Assembly (NCBI RefSeq): GCF_000422665.1
Contig: NZ_AUGM01000007.1
Location: forward strand, 62,001 to 126,000
Length of the DNA: 64,000 bases
From: Ferrimonas senticii DSM 18821
Lineage (GTDB): Bacteria; Pseudomonadota; Gammaproteobacteria; Enterobacterales; Shewanellaceae
Direction of reading: 5' to 3'
The stretch's first letter is position 1, and every line of letters starts with the position of its first letter. Under the pieces are notes generated by a model, which was not told the origin of the DNA, did no database searches, and saw only the letters and a program-made list of their open reading frames with translations. The translations under genes were made by a program, and so were the position numbers. Below are positions 18,100-26,554 of this stretch, in pieces.

Positions 18100-19002
18100 A
18101 TGGACAACATCGAGCTATTGACCCATTGGCCGCTGCAACCCCAACAAGCCCTGCAACTGGTTGATCTGCTGCTAGTGGTGCTGCTGTTTCTGGCCGCCCG
18201 TTACAGTCATGGTTGGTTCAGCGGCGTCGACTCCACCAAAGAGTTGGCCGAACGCGATAACGTCGCCTTTGGCATCAGCGTCGCCGGCGGCATTATTGCA
18301 CTGGCGATCACCATCTCTGGGGTATTTCTGCAACCCGCCAGTGCCGATCTGCTGTGGCACAGCGCCCGCTTATTGGCACTGGGGTTGGGATCGCTGCTGC
18401 TGATCAGGCTAGGACGGATCTGTTTTGATAAGTGGGGCATGGACCGTTTTGATAAACGTGAGTTGATCCTGGAGGGTAATGTGCCAGTGGCGATTGTCGA
18501 CGCCGCCGTCGCCTGCGCCATCGCCTTTATGCTGAAAGGGGCGATGCAGTGGTTTGGCCGCCTGTACTGGGGCACCATCCCGATGCTGGTGGTCAACTTT
18601 ATCGGGGCAATGGCGCTGTTGATCCTGATCAGCCGCTTTTTGGAGCGACGCTACGCCAAGTTCAATCAAGGCGGCAGCTTGCAACAAGCACTGGTGCATG
18701 GCCACATGCCGGTGGCCATCCGTCACAGTGGCTATCTGTTAGCTTGCGGTTTGATCATGCTCGCCAGCGGTCAATCGGAGCAGCTGCAGGCCGATACGCC
18801 GGTGTTCAATATGGCGCTGTGGTTTGCCATCTCTTTTGGCAAATTGCTGCTACTAATGCTGCTATCAACGCTACTGCGGCGGGTGGTGTTGGCTCAGGTA
18901 AAGGTCAGCGACGAGATTGAGCGGCAAAACAACGGCGGCGTGGCAGCTTTAGAGGCGGCACTGATCTTCGCCGCCGCCTACTTGCTCAACCACGTAATTT
19001 AA
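18100..19002 (+). CDS. DUF350 domain membrane protein (tandem)
   Basis: A 300-residue inner-membrane protein with about eight hydrophobic segments in two similar halves of about 150 residues. Each half has the DUF350 pattern: a helix, a polar loop with acidic residues (NVAFGISVAGGIIALAI in the first half; HMPVAIRHSGYLLACGLIM in the second), then further helices. The function of the family is unknown to me. It is divergent from glnE and its last codons overlap the 3' end of ygiF by 4 bp. Confidence 0.8.
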   Translation: MDNIELLTHWPLQPQQALQLVDLLLVVLLFLAARYSHGWFSGVDSTKELAERDNVAFGISVAGGIIALAITISGVFLQPASADLLWHSARLLALGLGSLLLIRLGRICFDKWGMDRFDKRELILEGNVPVAIVDAAVACAIAFMLKGAMQWFGRLYWGTIPMLVVNFIGAMALLILISRFLERRYAKFNQGGSLQQALVHGHMPVAIRHSGYLLACGLIMLASGQSEQLQADTPVFNMALWFAISFGKLLLLMLLSTLLRRVVLAQVKVSDEIERQNNGGVAALEAALIFAAAYLLNHVI

Positions 19003-19892
19003 GCCGCTTGCATAGCAAGGTAAGCCCGCAGCAACGCCAGTTGGCACAGGCCATATTGGCGCTGGGCGATTAACCTCGGCAGCGTCTGTGGCGCATCGGT
19101 TAACGCCTGCGCCGCGGCGCTAAGCCACTGGCTGGCGGCGACCTCTTGCCAAGCCTGTGCCTCGCCAAGCAGTTGCAGCAACGGCTCAAGGGCGCTCAAC
19201 TCCCCCGCCAGCAACCGCTCTTCATTACGCTGCCACGCTGCCAATACACCTTCAGGGGTCGCATCCCATTGCTGCTGTACCGCCGCCGGTGGCTGCAGCC
19301 CTGCTAAGCGGTAACCACGAGCGGCCTTTGAGTCGAGCCCTAAGCGCAGCGGTTGTTGCAGCATCAGCTGTTCGACTAACGGCAGCAACGCCTTGGCCTC
19401 GCCGTCGATTAACTCCAGTTCCAGTTCGGCAATCGCTTGGCGTTTATCGGCGGCGATCACCCAGCCGTAATCCAATGCCAGCTCCAGGCTCACTCCGGCA
19501 ACGCTGAGGTTGGCTTGCTGGCGCTCGAAGTCGGTACTGAAGCTGGTGATAAGCTTGGAATTCAACTCGGCCAGCTCCGCCTCGTGGAAGATGCCGGCGG
19601 GAAACAAGCGCAGATCCGGTTGGTCGCTGTCGCAGGCAATATTGTATTCCGGCCGTGCATGTAAGCCGCCAATTTCGCGGCCGGCGGTCTTTAAGGTCAG
19701 TTCCCGTTGGCCATTACGCTGGCGGATCCTGAGACCCATATCACGTTTTCGAAGATCTTGCTCGGCGGTATCGAAATAGCGGTTAGTCAGCAGTTGCCGG
19801 CTCACTTCGGTCAACGGATTTGGCCACTGCCACTGGGTCAAGGTGTGAGCCGCTTCATGACTAGGCAGCAGCAACTTAATTTCAATTTCCAT
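18999..19892 (-). CDS. ygiF: Inorganic triphosphatase, CYTH domain
   Basis: A 297-residue CYTH-tunnel enzyme, probably hydrolysing inorganic triphosphate. The N-terminal signature MEIEIKLLLP supplies the ExExK motif; LRIRQRNGQRELTLKTAG (~52-70) and the ELELELIDGE strand (~155) supply the other tunnel residues. E. coli YgiF is about 433 residues, with a CHAD domain behind CYTH. Here only about 95 residues follow, without CHAD-like conserved histidines. The gene is divergent from the DUF47-pit operon, and a Pho-box-like element lies about 50-80 bp upstream of its start. Confidence 0.85.
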   Translation of the reverse strand: MEIEIKLLLPSHEAAHTLTQWQWPNPLTEVSRQLLTNRYFDTAEQDLRKRDMGLRIRQRNGQRELTLKTAGREIGGLHARPEYNIACDSDQPDLRLFPAGIFHEAELAELNSKLITSFSTDFERQQANLSVAGVSLELALDYGWVIAADKRQAIAELELELIDGEAKALLPLVEQLMLQQPLRLGLDSKAARGYRLAGLQPPAAVQQQWDATPEGVLAAWQRNEERLLAGELSALEPLLQLLGEAQAWQEVAASQWLSAAAQALTDAPQTLPRLIAQRQYGLCQLALLRAYLAMQAA

Positions 19893-19943
19893 AACACACT
19901 AATTTTTCTTTAAAATTTACTTATTATTGCAGTTTGATTGCGA

Positions 19944-19972
19944 CTGTAATCTCGCTGTCATATTTCTTTCAT
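19944..19972 (+). promoter_or_regulatory. Pho box: three PhoB half-sites at 11-bp spacing
   Basis: CTGTAAT at 19944, CTGTCAT at 19955 and CTTTCAT at 19966 are direct repeats with 4-bp spacers, the exact geometry of PhoB binding sites. They lie between divergent ygiF and the DUF47-pit operon and point toward the latter. No clear -10 box stands at the usual distance of about 10 bp, so the effect (activation or repression) is not settled. Confidence 0.6.
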
Positions 19973-20120
19973 AGGATGCGCGGCGTTGAACAAACCGTCG
20001 AGGTTTGGCCGATTACGATAGAATAAGGCTGAACCAGCGCGATAAACGAACTTGCGCATCGACTTCAGGTGAGTATGATTCGCTCGCCTAACTTAGGGCT
20101 CCAAACTAGGAACTAAGGCT

Positions 20121-20798
20121 ATGCCGGTTAACATTTTAGGCGTCTTCGCTAAGTCGCCGATTAAACCACTTGAGAAACACATCGACAAAGTTGCCTCTGC
20201 AGCGGAACTGATGGTGCCATTCTTTAACGCGGTAATCGAACAGCGCTGGGAAGAAGCAGAAACTCTGCAACGTCAAATCAGCCGCCACGAGCAAGAGGCT
20301 GATACCCTAAAACGCGAAATCCGTCTGAGCTTGCCAAGCGGCATCTTTATGCCAGTGCAACGTACTGACCTGCTGGAGATCGTTACCCAGCAAGACAAGA
20401 TCGCCAACAAGGCGAAAGACATCGCTGGCCGAATCATCGGTCGTCAAGCCCAAATCCCTGAATCAATGCAACCGACTTTCGTTGCCTATGTGCAGCGCTG
20501 CGTTGATGCCGTTAATCACGCCAAAAAGGCCATTCACGAATTGGAAGATCTGCTGGAAAGCGGTTTCCGTGGCCGTGAGGTGGAGATTGCGCAAGAGCTG
20601 GTCCAGCAACTGGATGCCATCGAAGACGATACCGATCAGCTGCAGGTACAACTGCGCCGTCAACTGTTTGAGCTGGAGGATAGCCTCAAACCAATCGACG
20701 TTATGGTGCTTTACAAAATCCTAGAATGGATCGGTGATCTGGCGGATCTGGCCGAGCGCGTAGGCGCCCGTCTGGAGCTGATGCTAGCTCGCTCTTAA
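20121..20798 (+). CDS. DUF47 family PhoU-like phosphate transport regulator (TIGR00153)
   Basis: A 225-residue, all-helical PhoU-like protein. It begins MPVNILGVFAKSPIKPLEKH and contains EEAETLQRQISRHEQEADTL (~45-65) and AIEDDTDQLQVQLRRQLF (~175-192), which carry the E/D-x-x-x-D metal-binding pattern of the family. Such proteins are regularly encoded next to Pit transporters and are thought to modulate them. The pit gene follows after 44 bp, so the two form an operon behind the Pho box. Confidence 0.9.
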   Translation: MPVNILGVFAKSPIKPLEKHIDKVASAAELMVPFFNAVIEQRWEEAETLQRQISRHEQEADTLKREIRLSLPSGIFMPVQRTDLLEIVTQQDKIANKAKDIAGRIIGRQAQIPESMQPTFVAYVQRCVDAVNHAKKAIHELEDLLESGFRGREVEIAQELVQQLDAIEDDTDQLQVQLRRQLFELEDSLKPIDVMVLYKILEWIGDLADLAERVGARLELMLARS

Positions 20799-20842
20799 CC
20801 CATTGTAGATAGACAACTGATTAGATTTTTATAGGTTCTTCC

Positions 20843-22108
20843 ATGGTAGAAGTTCTCGTAACTTATGGCCCGTGGCTGATTGGCGCTGCGGCTCTATTTG
20901 GCTTCTTAATGGCCTTTGGTGTTGGCGCTAACGACGTAGCTAACGCAATGGGTACCTCAGTGGGCTCTGGCGCACTGACCATCAAACAAGCGATCCTGAT
21001 CGCCATGGTGTTTGAATTCGCCGGTGCCTACTTGGCTGGTGGTGAAGTAACCAACACCATCCGCAGCGGCATCATCGACAGTGGCTACTTTGTCGATACC
21101 CCAGAACTGCTGGTGTATGGCTTTATTTCTGCACTGCTGGCCGCCGGTATCTGGTTGATCGCTGCCTCTTGGTTGGGCTGGCCGGTATCGACCACTCACT
21201 CCATCATCGGCGCTATCATCGGCTTTGCTGCCGTTGGCGTTGGTGTAGACGCGGTATCTTGGGGCAAAGTGGGTGGCATCGTTGGTTCTTGGGTTGTTAC
21301 CCCGGCCATCTCTGGTTTCATCGCTTACCTGATCTTCCAAAGCGCGCAAAAGCTGATCTTCGACACCGACGCACCATTGGCTAACGCCAAGCGCTACGTG
21401 CCGCTGTACATGGGCTTCGCCACTTTTGTCATGGCGCTGGTAACCGTACAAAAAGGTCTGAAGCACGTTGGTTTGGACTTCTCTACTCTTGAAGCTTACG
21501 GTCTGGCGCTGATCCTGGCGATCATCACCGGTTTCATCGGTAAAGTGTTTATCAACCGCATTCAGTTCGATCCAAACATGGATCGTCACACTCAGTTCGG
21601 CAACGTTGAAAAAGTGTTTGGCCTGCTGATGGTGGTAACCGCGTGTTGTATGGCATTTGCTCACGGCTCTAACGACGTAGCAAACGCGATTGGCCCTCTG
21701 GCTGCGGTAGTAACCATCGTTGAACACAACGGCGACATTCCAGCCAAAGCACCACTGGCATGGTGGATCCTGCCTCTGGGTGCGGTTGGTATCGTTGTTG
21801 GTCTGGCACTGCTGGGTAAGCGCGTAATCGCCACCATCGGTAACAAGATCACTCACCTGACCCCAAGCCGTGGCTTCGCCGCCGAACTGGCTGCCGCCTC
21901 TACCGTAGTAATCGCTTCCGGTACTGGTCTGCCAATCTCCACCACCCAAACTCTGGTGGGTGCGGTACTGGGTGTTGGTATGGCTCGCGGTATCGCCGCG
22001 CTGAACATCGACGTAGTACGTAACATCGTGGTGTCTTGGGTTGTAACCCTGCCAGCCGGTGCTGCCCTGTCTATCGTGTTCTTCGAAATCATGGTGCACC
22101 TGCTGTAA
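20843..22108 (+). CDS. pitA: Low-affinity inorganic phosphate transporter, Pit family
   Basis: A 421-residue inner-membrane carrier with about ten helices for proton- or metal-phosphate symport. It has the two inverted PHO4 signatures, GVGANDVANAMGTSVGSGAL (~26-45) and HGSNDVANAIGPLA (~274-287), and the PVSTTHSIIGA and PISTTQTLVGA motifs (~115 and ~369). Codon choice is more biased than in neighbours, suggesting strong expression. Second gene of the DUF47-pit operon; a terminator follows. Confidence 0.93.
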   Translation: MVEVLVTYGPWLIGAAALFGFLMAFGVGANDVANAMGTSVGSGALTIKQAILIAMVFEFAGAYLAGGEVTNTIRSGIIDSGYFVDTPELLVYGFISALLAAGIWLIAASWLGWPVSTTHSIIGAIIGFAAVGVGVDAVSWGKVGGIVGSWVVTPAISGFIAYLIFQSAQKLIFDTDAPLANAKRYVPLYMGFATFVMALVTVQKGLKHVGLDFSTLEAYGLALILAIITGFIGKVFINRIQFDPNMDRHTQFGNVEKVFGLLMVVTACCMAFAHGSNDVANAIGPLAAVVTIVEHNGDIPAKAPLAWWILPLGAVGIVVGLALLGKRVIATIGNKITHLTPSRGFAAELAAASTVVIASGTGLPISTTQTLVGAVLGVGMARGIAALNIDVVRNIVVSWVVTLPAGAALSIVFFEIMVHLL

Positions 22109-22125
22109 TCACAGCCATTGCATCC

Positions 22126-22154
22126 GAAAAGGAGCCCTTGCGGCTCCTTTTTTT
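22126..22154 (+). terminator. Terminator of the DUF47-pit operon
   Basis: Stem AAAGGAGCC...GGCTCCTTT with a five-base loop and a T7 run, starting 18 bp after the pitA stop. Confidence 0.9.
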
Positions 22155-22300
22155 ATAAGCCGCGCTTAAGCGTGAATCTAAGCAACATCGCTTAACAATT
22201 GGCCAACTTGCCGTATCAAAGGTTAACCAGAGCCAGTTGTGACTTGTACCTTGGGCGGTGATTTCATAGCATGAGCCAGCATTTAAGAGGCCTAAACCCT

Positions 22301-22948
22301 ATGTTAATTCGTACTTGCCTGATTGTTATGGCACTACTGAGCAGCCAAGTGGCGGCTGCACAGCTCACTATCTCGGAAGATGTGGGCGTCTATATGTTGG
22401 CTGGGCCAACCACCCAATACCGCATCATCGGCACTGTCACCGTTGGTGACAGCGTTACCGCACTGGGCGAAACCAGTGGCGACTACACCAAGGTCGAAGA
22501 CAACCGCGGTCGCCAAGGCTGGATCAAGAGCAGCGATCTGCACCAAGGCGCCAGTTTCCGTACCCTGCTGCCGGCCGCCGAACAAAAGATCGTTGAGCTG
22601 GAGCAAAAGCTGGCAAGCAACAGCGCCGACCTGCAAGCGCAACTGAAGAAAGCCAACAGCGACCTGTCACTGCTGCAAGCCCGCTACGACAACGATCAGC
22701 AAAACAGCACCGAGATGCTGACCGAACAGCGTCAGCGCGTCAGCCAGCAAGCGCAGCGCATCAATGAGCTGGAGCAGCAAAACCAAGAACTGAACGCCGC
22801 GCTGAACTCGGTACAAAACACCGAACGTTTTGTGATGTGGAAACAAGGCGGGATGATCGCCGCTGGTGGCCTGTTGTTGGGCTTGATTGTCGCCTACCTG
22901 CCACGGCCACAACGTCGGCGCCATCATGATAAAAACTACATTCGCTAA
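22301..22948 (+). CDS. ygiM: SH3-domain membrane protein, TIGR04211 family
   Basis: A 215-residue YgiM-type protein. It has a signal peptide (MLIRTCLIVMALLSSQVAAA), a bacterial SH3 domain (LTISEDVGVYMLAGPTTQYR to GRQGWIKSSDL, ~22-85), a Gln-rich coiled coil (~95-180) and one C-terminal membrane helix (GGMIAAGGLLLGLIVAYL) with an Arg/His-rich tail. It is probably exposed to the periplasm and anchored by its C-terminus. The ATG at 22301 is chosen because it starts the signal peptide and has AGAGG upstream. In E. coli ygiM precedes cca; here putA and exeAB intervene. Confidence 0.88.
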   Translation: MLIRTCLIVMALLSSQVAAAQLTISEDVGVYMLAGPTTQYRIIGTVTVGDSVTALGETSGDYTKVEDNRGRQGWIKSSDLHQGASFRTLLPAAEQKIVELEQKLASNSADLQAQLKKANSDLSLLQARYDNDQQNSTEMLTEQRQRVSQQAQRINELEQQNQELNAALNSVQNTERFVMWKQGGMIAAGGLLLGLIVAYLPRPQRRRHHDKNYIR

Positions 22949-22984
22949 ACGCCGGTAACCACCCGCTTACCTGCCAACTGCCAT

Positions 22985-23016
22985 TAAGCCTCAGCCTCTG
23001 TGCTGGGGCTTTTTGT
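22985..23016 (+). terminator. Terminator of ygiM
   Basis: Stem AGCCTCAGC...GCTGGGGCT (one wobble) with T5, about 38 bp after the stop. Confidence 0.8.
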
Positions 23017-23190
23017 TACTGGCAATCCTTGCTTACAACCAAGTCGGTTTTACCCCTATTAGACTTTTAGCTAATGGCCCTTGGCGATCATTGCGAAAAA
23101 CAACAGGGGCAGATTACTGTCGGGCAATAACCAAATCAGCAGCGATAAGCTGATACGTCACAGGACCGACACCAGAACAAGGAGACGCCG

Positions 23191-26100
23191 ATGTTTGCTG
23201 CCAGCACCGTGCTGCAACCTCACTCATTTACCCTAAGCCAACGCTTTGAGCAGATCTGCGCCAACTATGGGGTTGATGAAGCGGAGTATCTGGCAGAGCT
23301 ACTGCCGTTAGTGCCGCGCGACCAAATCGACGCGATCAGCGCCCGCGCCAGCCACATGGTTGAACAGGTACGCGCCGTTGAGAAAAAGGGGTTAGCCATC
23401 GGCATCGATGCCTTCTTGCAGGAATACAGCTTAGAGACCCACGAAGGGGTGCTGCTGATGTGTCTGGCCGAAGCGCTGCTGCGGATCCCGGATGCGCCGA
23501 CCGCTGATGCGCTGATTGAAGAGAAACTCGCCAGTGCCGATTGGGGCAAACACCTTAAATGTTCCGATTCGATGCTGGTGAACGCCTCCACTTGGGCGCT
23601 GATGCTGACCGGCAAAGTGATGACCTTGGATAAAACGATCCACGCCAAGCCAGCCAGTGCCGTTAGCAAGTTGATCAATCGCGTCGGCGAACCGGTGATC
23701 CGCTCGGCGATGTACAGCGCCATGAAAATTATGGGCAAACAGTTTGTGCTGGGGCGTGACATCAGCGAAGCGCTGAAACGCAGCCAAGATAATCGCCAAC
23801 GCGGCTACAGCCACTCTTTTGATATGCTTGGTGAAGCGGCACTCACCCAAGCGGATGCCGATAAATACTGCAACGAATACCGCCAAGCGATCGCCACCAT
23901 CGGCAGCAAAGGCAACGGCGGCGATCCCGCCACCAAACCGACCATCTCCATCAAACTGTCGGCGCTGCATCCACGCTACGAAGTGGCCAATCGTCAACGG
24001 GTATTATCAGAGCTTCGCGACACCGTACTGCAATTGATTAACCAAGCGCGACCGCTGGATGTCGGGATCAGCATCGACGCCGAAGAGGCCGACCGCTTAG
24101 AGCTCTCACTGGAGCTGTTCGAGCAGATCTACCGCCACCCAGATTGCCAAGGCTGGGGCAACCTCGGCTTGGTGGTGCAGGCTTACTCCAAACGCGCGCT
24201 ACCGGTACTTTGTTGGATCAATGCGCTAGCTGCCGAACAAGGCGATCTCATCCCAGTACGGTTGGTTAAAGGCGCCTACTGGGACAGTGAAATCAAATGG
24301 TGTCAGCAAGCGGGCAGCGATAACTACCCGGTGTTTACTCGCAAAGCGGGCACCGATATCTCCTATCTGGCCTGCGCCCGCTATCTGTTATCGCCGCTGA
24401 CAACCGGCAACATCTACCCGCAGTTCGCGACTCACAACGCCCAGACCGTCGCCAGCATTGAAGCGATGGCTGGCAGTCGCGATTACGAGTTCCAGCGCCT
24501 GCATGGGATGGGGCAAGAGCTGTATGACACCCTGCTGACGCAAGCGCCTAAGCCGCTGAAAGTACGGATCTACGCCCCGGTCGGCGCCCACAAAGATCTG
24601 TTGCCCTATCTGGTTCGACGCTTGCTCGAAAACGGTGCCAACACCTCGTTTGTGCACAAGCTGGTAGATCCGAAGACCCCCATCGACAGCCTGGTGACTC
24701 ACCCGCTCACCACCTTGGAAAGTTACAGCAGCCTGCACAACCCGCGCATTCCCCTGCCATCGAGGATCTTTAGCGACCGTTTCAATTCGCAAGGACTCAA
24801 CCTCAATCTGCGCAGTGATTCACAGCCGTTTTTCGCTGAGTTTGCCGATTTCCAGGCAACCCAGTGGCGCGCCGCGCCGATCATTGGTGGCGAAGCTCGC
24901 TTTGAAGGAGATGGCTATCGAGTCAATAGCCCATTGGATGGCAGCGAGGTTGGCTGCGCCCATTACGCCAATGATCGCCAAATTGAAGAGGCCATTAGCC
25001 GTGCCAGCAGCGCCTTTGCCAAGTGGAACGCCACACCCGTCGAACAACGGGCGCAAGCGCTAGAGCGGCTAGCCGATCTGCTGGAAAGCCATCGGCCAGA
25101 ACTGATTGCCCTATGTTGCCGTGAAGCGGGTAAAACCTTGCAAGATGGCATCGACGAGGTACGCGAAGCGGTCGATTTTTGCCGTTATTACGCCAACCAA
25201 GCACGGGAGTTGATGGTCACCACCACCCTGCCTGGCCCCACCGGCGAGCGTAACCAACTGTCGATCCATGGTCGTGGCACCTTTTTATGCATCAGCCCGT
25301 GGAACTTCCCGTTGGCGATCTTCTTAGGTCAAATCACTGCGGCGCTGGCCACCGGCAACTGCGTGATAGCCAAACCGGCAGAGCAAACTAATCTGATCGC
25401 CTTTCGCGCGGTAGAACTGGCGCATCAAGCGGGCATCGACCAAGACGCACTGCAACTGCTGACCGGCCTTGGCCGCGATATTGGCCCGAAGCTGACTGCT
25501 GATGAGCGGATCAGCGGCGTCTGCTTTACCGGTTCAACCGCCACCGCTAAGGGGATCAACCTGACGCTGGCGCAGCGCGCTGGCGCCATTGTGCCGCTGA
25601 TCGCCGAAACCGGCGGCCAAAATGCGATGATTGTTGATTCCACCTCACTGCCAGAGCAGGTAATCATCGATGTGGTGCAATCGGCATTTCAAAGCGCCGG
25701 CCAGCGCTGCTCTGCGCTACGCGTGCTGTTCCTGCAACAAGACGTAGCACCAAGGATGTTGGCGTTACTCAAAGGGGCGATGGCCGAGCTGACCATCGGC
25801 GATCCAAGCCAATATCAAACCGACGTTGGTCCGGTGATCGACGCCAACGCCAAAGCCAAGCTGGAAGCCCATATCGAGCGGATCTGCGGCGAAGGGGAAC
25901 TGATCGCACAAACCGAAATTCCGTCCGAGCTAAGCGGCCACTTTGTAGCGCCAACGGCGGTCAAAATCGATTCATTGGCGCAGCTAACCGAAGAGCAGTT
26001 TGGGCCTATCCTGCACGTGATCACCTACAGCAGTAAGCAACTGCCAGAGGTGATCGACCAGATCAACGCCAGCGGCTACGGCCTGACCTTAGGCATCCAC

Positions 26101-26346
26101 AGCCGTAACGAGCGCCACGCGTTGCAGATCGCCAGTCAAGTTAACGTCGGCAACGCCTACATTAATCGCAACCAGATTGGCGCGGTGGTTGGAGTGCAGC
26201 CATTTGGTGGCCAAGGCCTGTCTGGTACCGGCCATAAAGCTGGTGGTCCGCACTACCTCAGCCGCTTTATCAGCGAGAAAACCATCAGCAACAACATCAC
26301 CGCCATCGGCGGCAATGCCACGTTGTTGTCGTTGGGGGATGGCTGA
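23191..26346 (+). CDS. putA: Bifunctional proline dehydrogenase / P5C dehydrogenase
   Basis: A 1051-residue enzyme that oxidises proline to glutamate through glutamate semialdehyde. The FAD-dependent proline dehydrogenase barrel spans about 130-460 (RLVKGAYWDSEIKW near 357, QFATHNAQTVASI near 410). The NAD-dependent aldehyde dehydrogenase spans about 560-1040 (ISPWNFPLAIFLGQ near 699, catalytic Glu in AETGGQNAM near 806, catalytic Cys in AGQRCSALR near 836). E. coli PutA (1320) has an N-terminal ribbon-helix-helix DNA-binding domain and a C-terminal extension; both are absent. AAGGAG lies seven bases before the ATG. Confidence 0.96.
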   Translation: MFAASTVLQPHSFTLSQRFEQICANYGVDEAEYLAELLPLVPRDQIDAISARASHMVEQVRAVEKKGLAIGIDAFLQEYSLETHEGVLLMCLAEALLRIPDAPTADALIEEKLASADWGKHLKCSDSMLVNASTWALMLTGKVMTLDKTIHAKPASAVSKLINRVGEPVIRSAMYSAMKIMGKQFVLGRDISEALKRSQDNRQRGYSHSFDMLGEAALTQADADKYCNEYRQAIATIGSKGNGGDPATKPTISIKLSALHPRYEVANRQRVLSELRDTVLQLINQARPLDVGISIDAEEADRLELSLELFEQIYRHPDCQGWGNLGLVVQAYSKRALPVLCWINALAAEQGDLIPVRLVKGAYWDSEIKWCQQAGSDNYPVFTRKAGTDISYLACARYLLSPLTTGNIYPQFATHNAQTVASIEAMAGSRDYEFQRLHGMGQELYDTLLTQAPKPLKVRIYAPVGAHKDLLPYLVRRLLENGANTSFVHKLVDPKTPIDSLVTHPLTTLESYSSLHNPRIPLPSRIFSDRFNSQGLNLNLRSDSQPFFAEFADFQATQWRAAPIIGGEARFEGDGYRVNSPLDGSEVGCAHYANDRQIEEAISRASSAFAKWNATPVEQRAQALERLADLLESHRPELIALCCREAGKTLQDGIDEVREAVDFCRYYANQARELMVTTTLPGPTGERNQLSIHGRGTFLCISPWNFPLAIFLGQITAALATGNCVIAKPAEQTNLIAFRAVELAHQAGIDQDALQLLTGLGRDIGPKLTADERISGVCFTGSTATAKGINLTLAQRAGAIVPLIAETGGQNAMIVDSTSLPEQVIIDVVQSAFQSAGQRCSALRVLFLQQDVAPRMLALLKGAMAELTIGDPSQYQTDVGPVIDANAKAKLEAHIERICGEGELIAQTEIPSELSGHFVAPTAVKIDSLAQLTEEQFGPILHVITYSSKQLPEVIDQINASGYGLTLGIHSRNERHALQIASQVNVGNAYINRNQIGAVVGVQPFGGQGLSGTGHKAGGPHYLSRFISEKTISNNITAIGGNATLLSLGDG

Positions 26347-26390
26347 AAATGCTAGCCTGCAGCCTGCAGTCGTTAGTTTTTAGCTAGTAG

Positions 26391-26417
26391 AAAGAGCGCC
26401 AGGTTGGCGCTCTTTTT
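26391..26417. terminator. Terminator between putA and exeB
   Basis: Stem AAAGAGCGCCA...TGGCGCTCTTT with a three-base loop and T5. It is symmetrical enough to act on both convergent transcripts. Confidence 0.88.
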
Positions 26418-26449
26418 GTGGCTCCAGGAACAACGCCAACGACCCTCTG

Positions 26450-26470
26450 CTTCTAGCTTCTAGCTTCTAG
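26450..26470. repeat. Heptamer tandem repeat (CTTCTAG)x3
   Basis: Three perfect CTTCTAG copies, followed by 13 bp and then the ACTGAAA array. Confidence 0.9.
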
Positions 26471-26483
26471 TTGATAACTAATC

Positions 26484-26553
26484 ACTGAAAACTGAAAACT
26501 GAAAACTGAAAACTGAAAACTGAAAACTGAAAACTGAAAACTGAAAACTGAAA
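26484..26553. repeat. Heptamer tandem repeat (ACTGAAA)x10
   Basis: Ten perfect copies of ACTGAAA (equivalently AACTGAA). The array ends at the base before the exeB stop codon, so that stop (TAG on the minus strand) forms part of the first degenerate unit. Confidence 0.97.
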
Positions 26554-26554
26554 A

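Noticed and set aside
20957-22099. 380-residue open frame antisense to pitA
   Set aside because: It mirrors pitA codon bias; the protein is His/Gln/Asp-rich without any domain, and pitA is beyond doubt.
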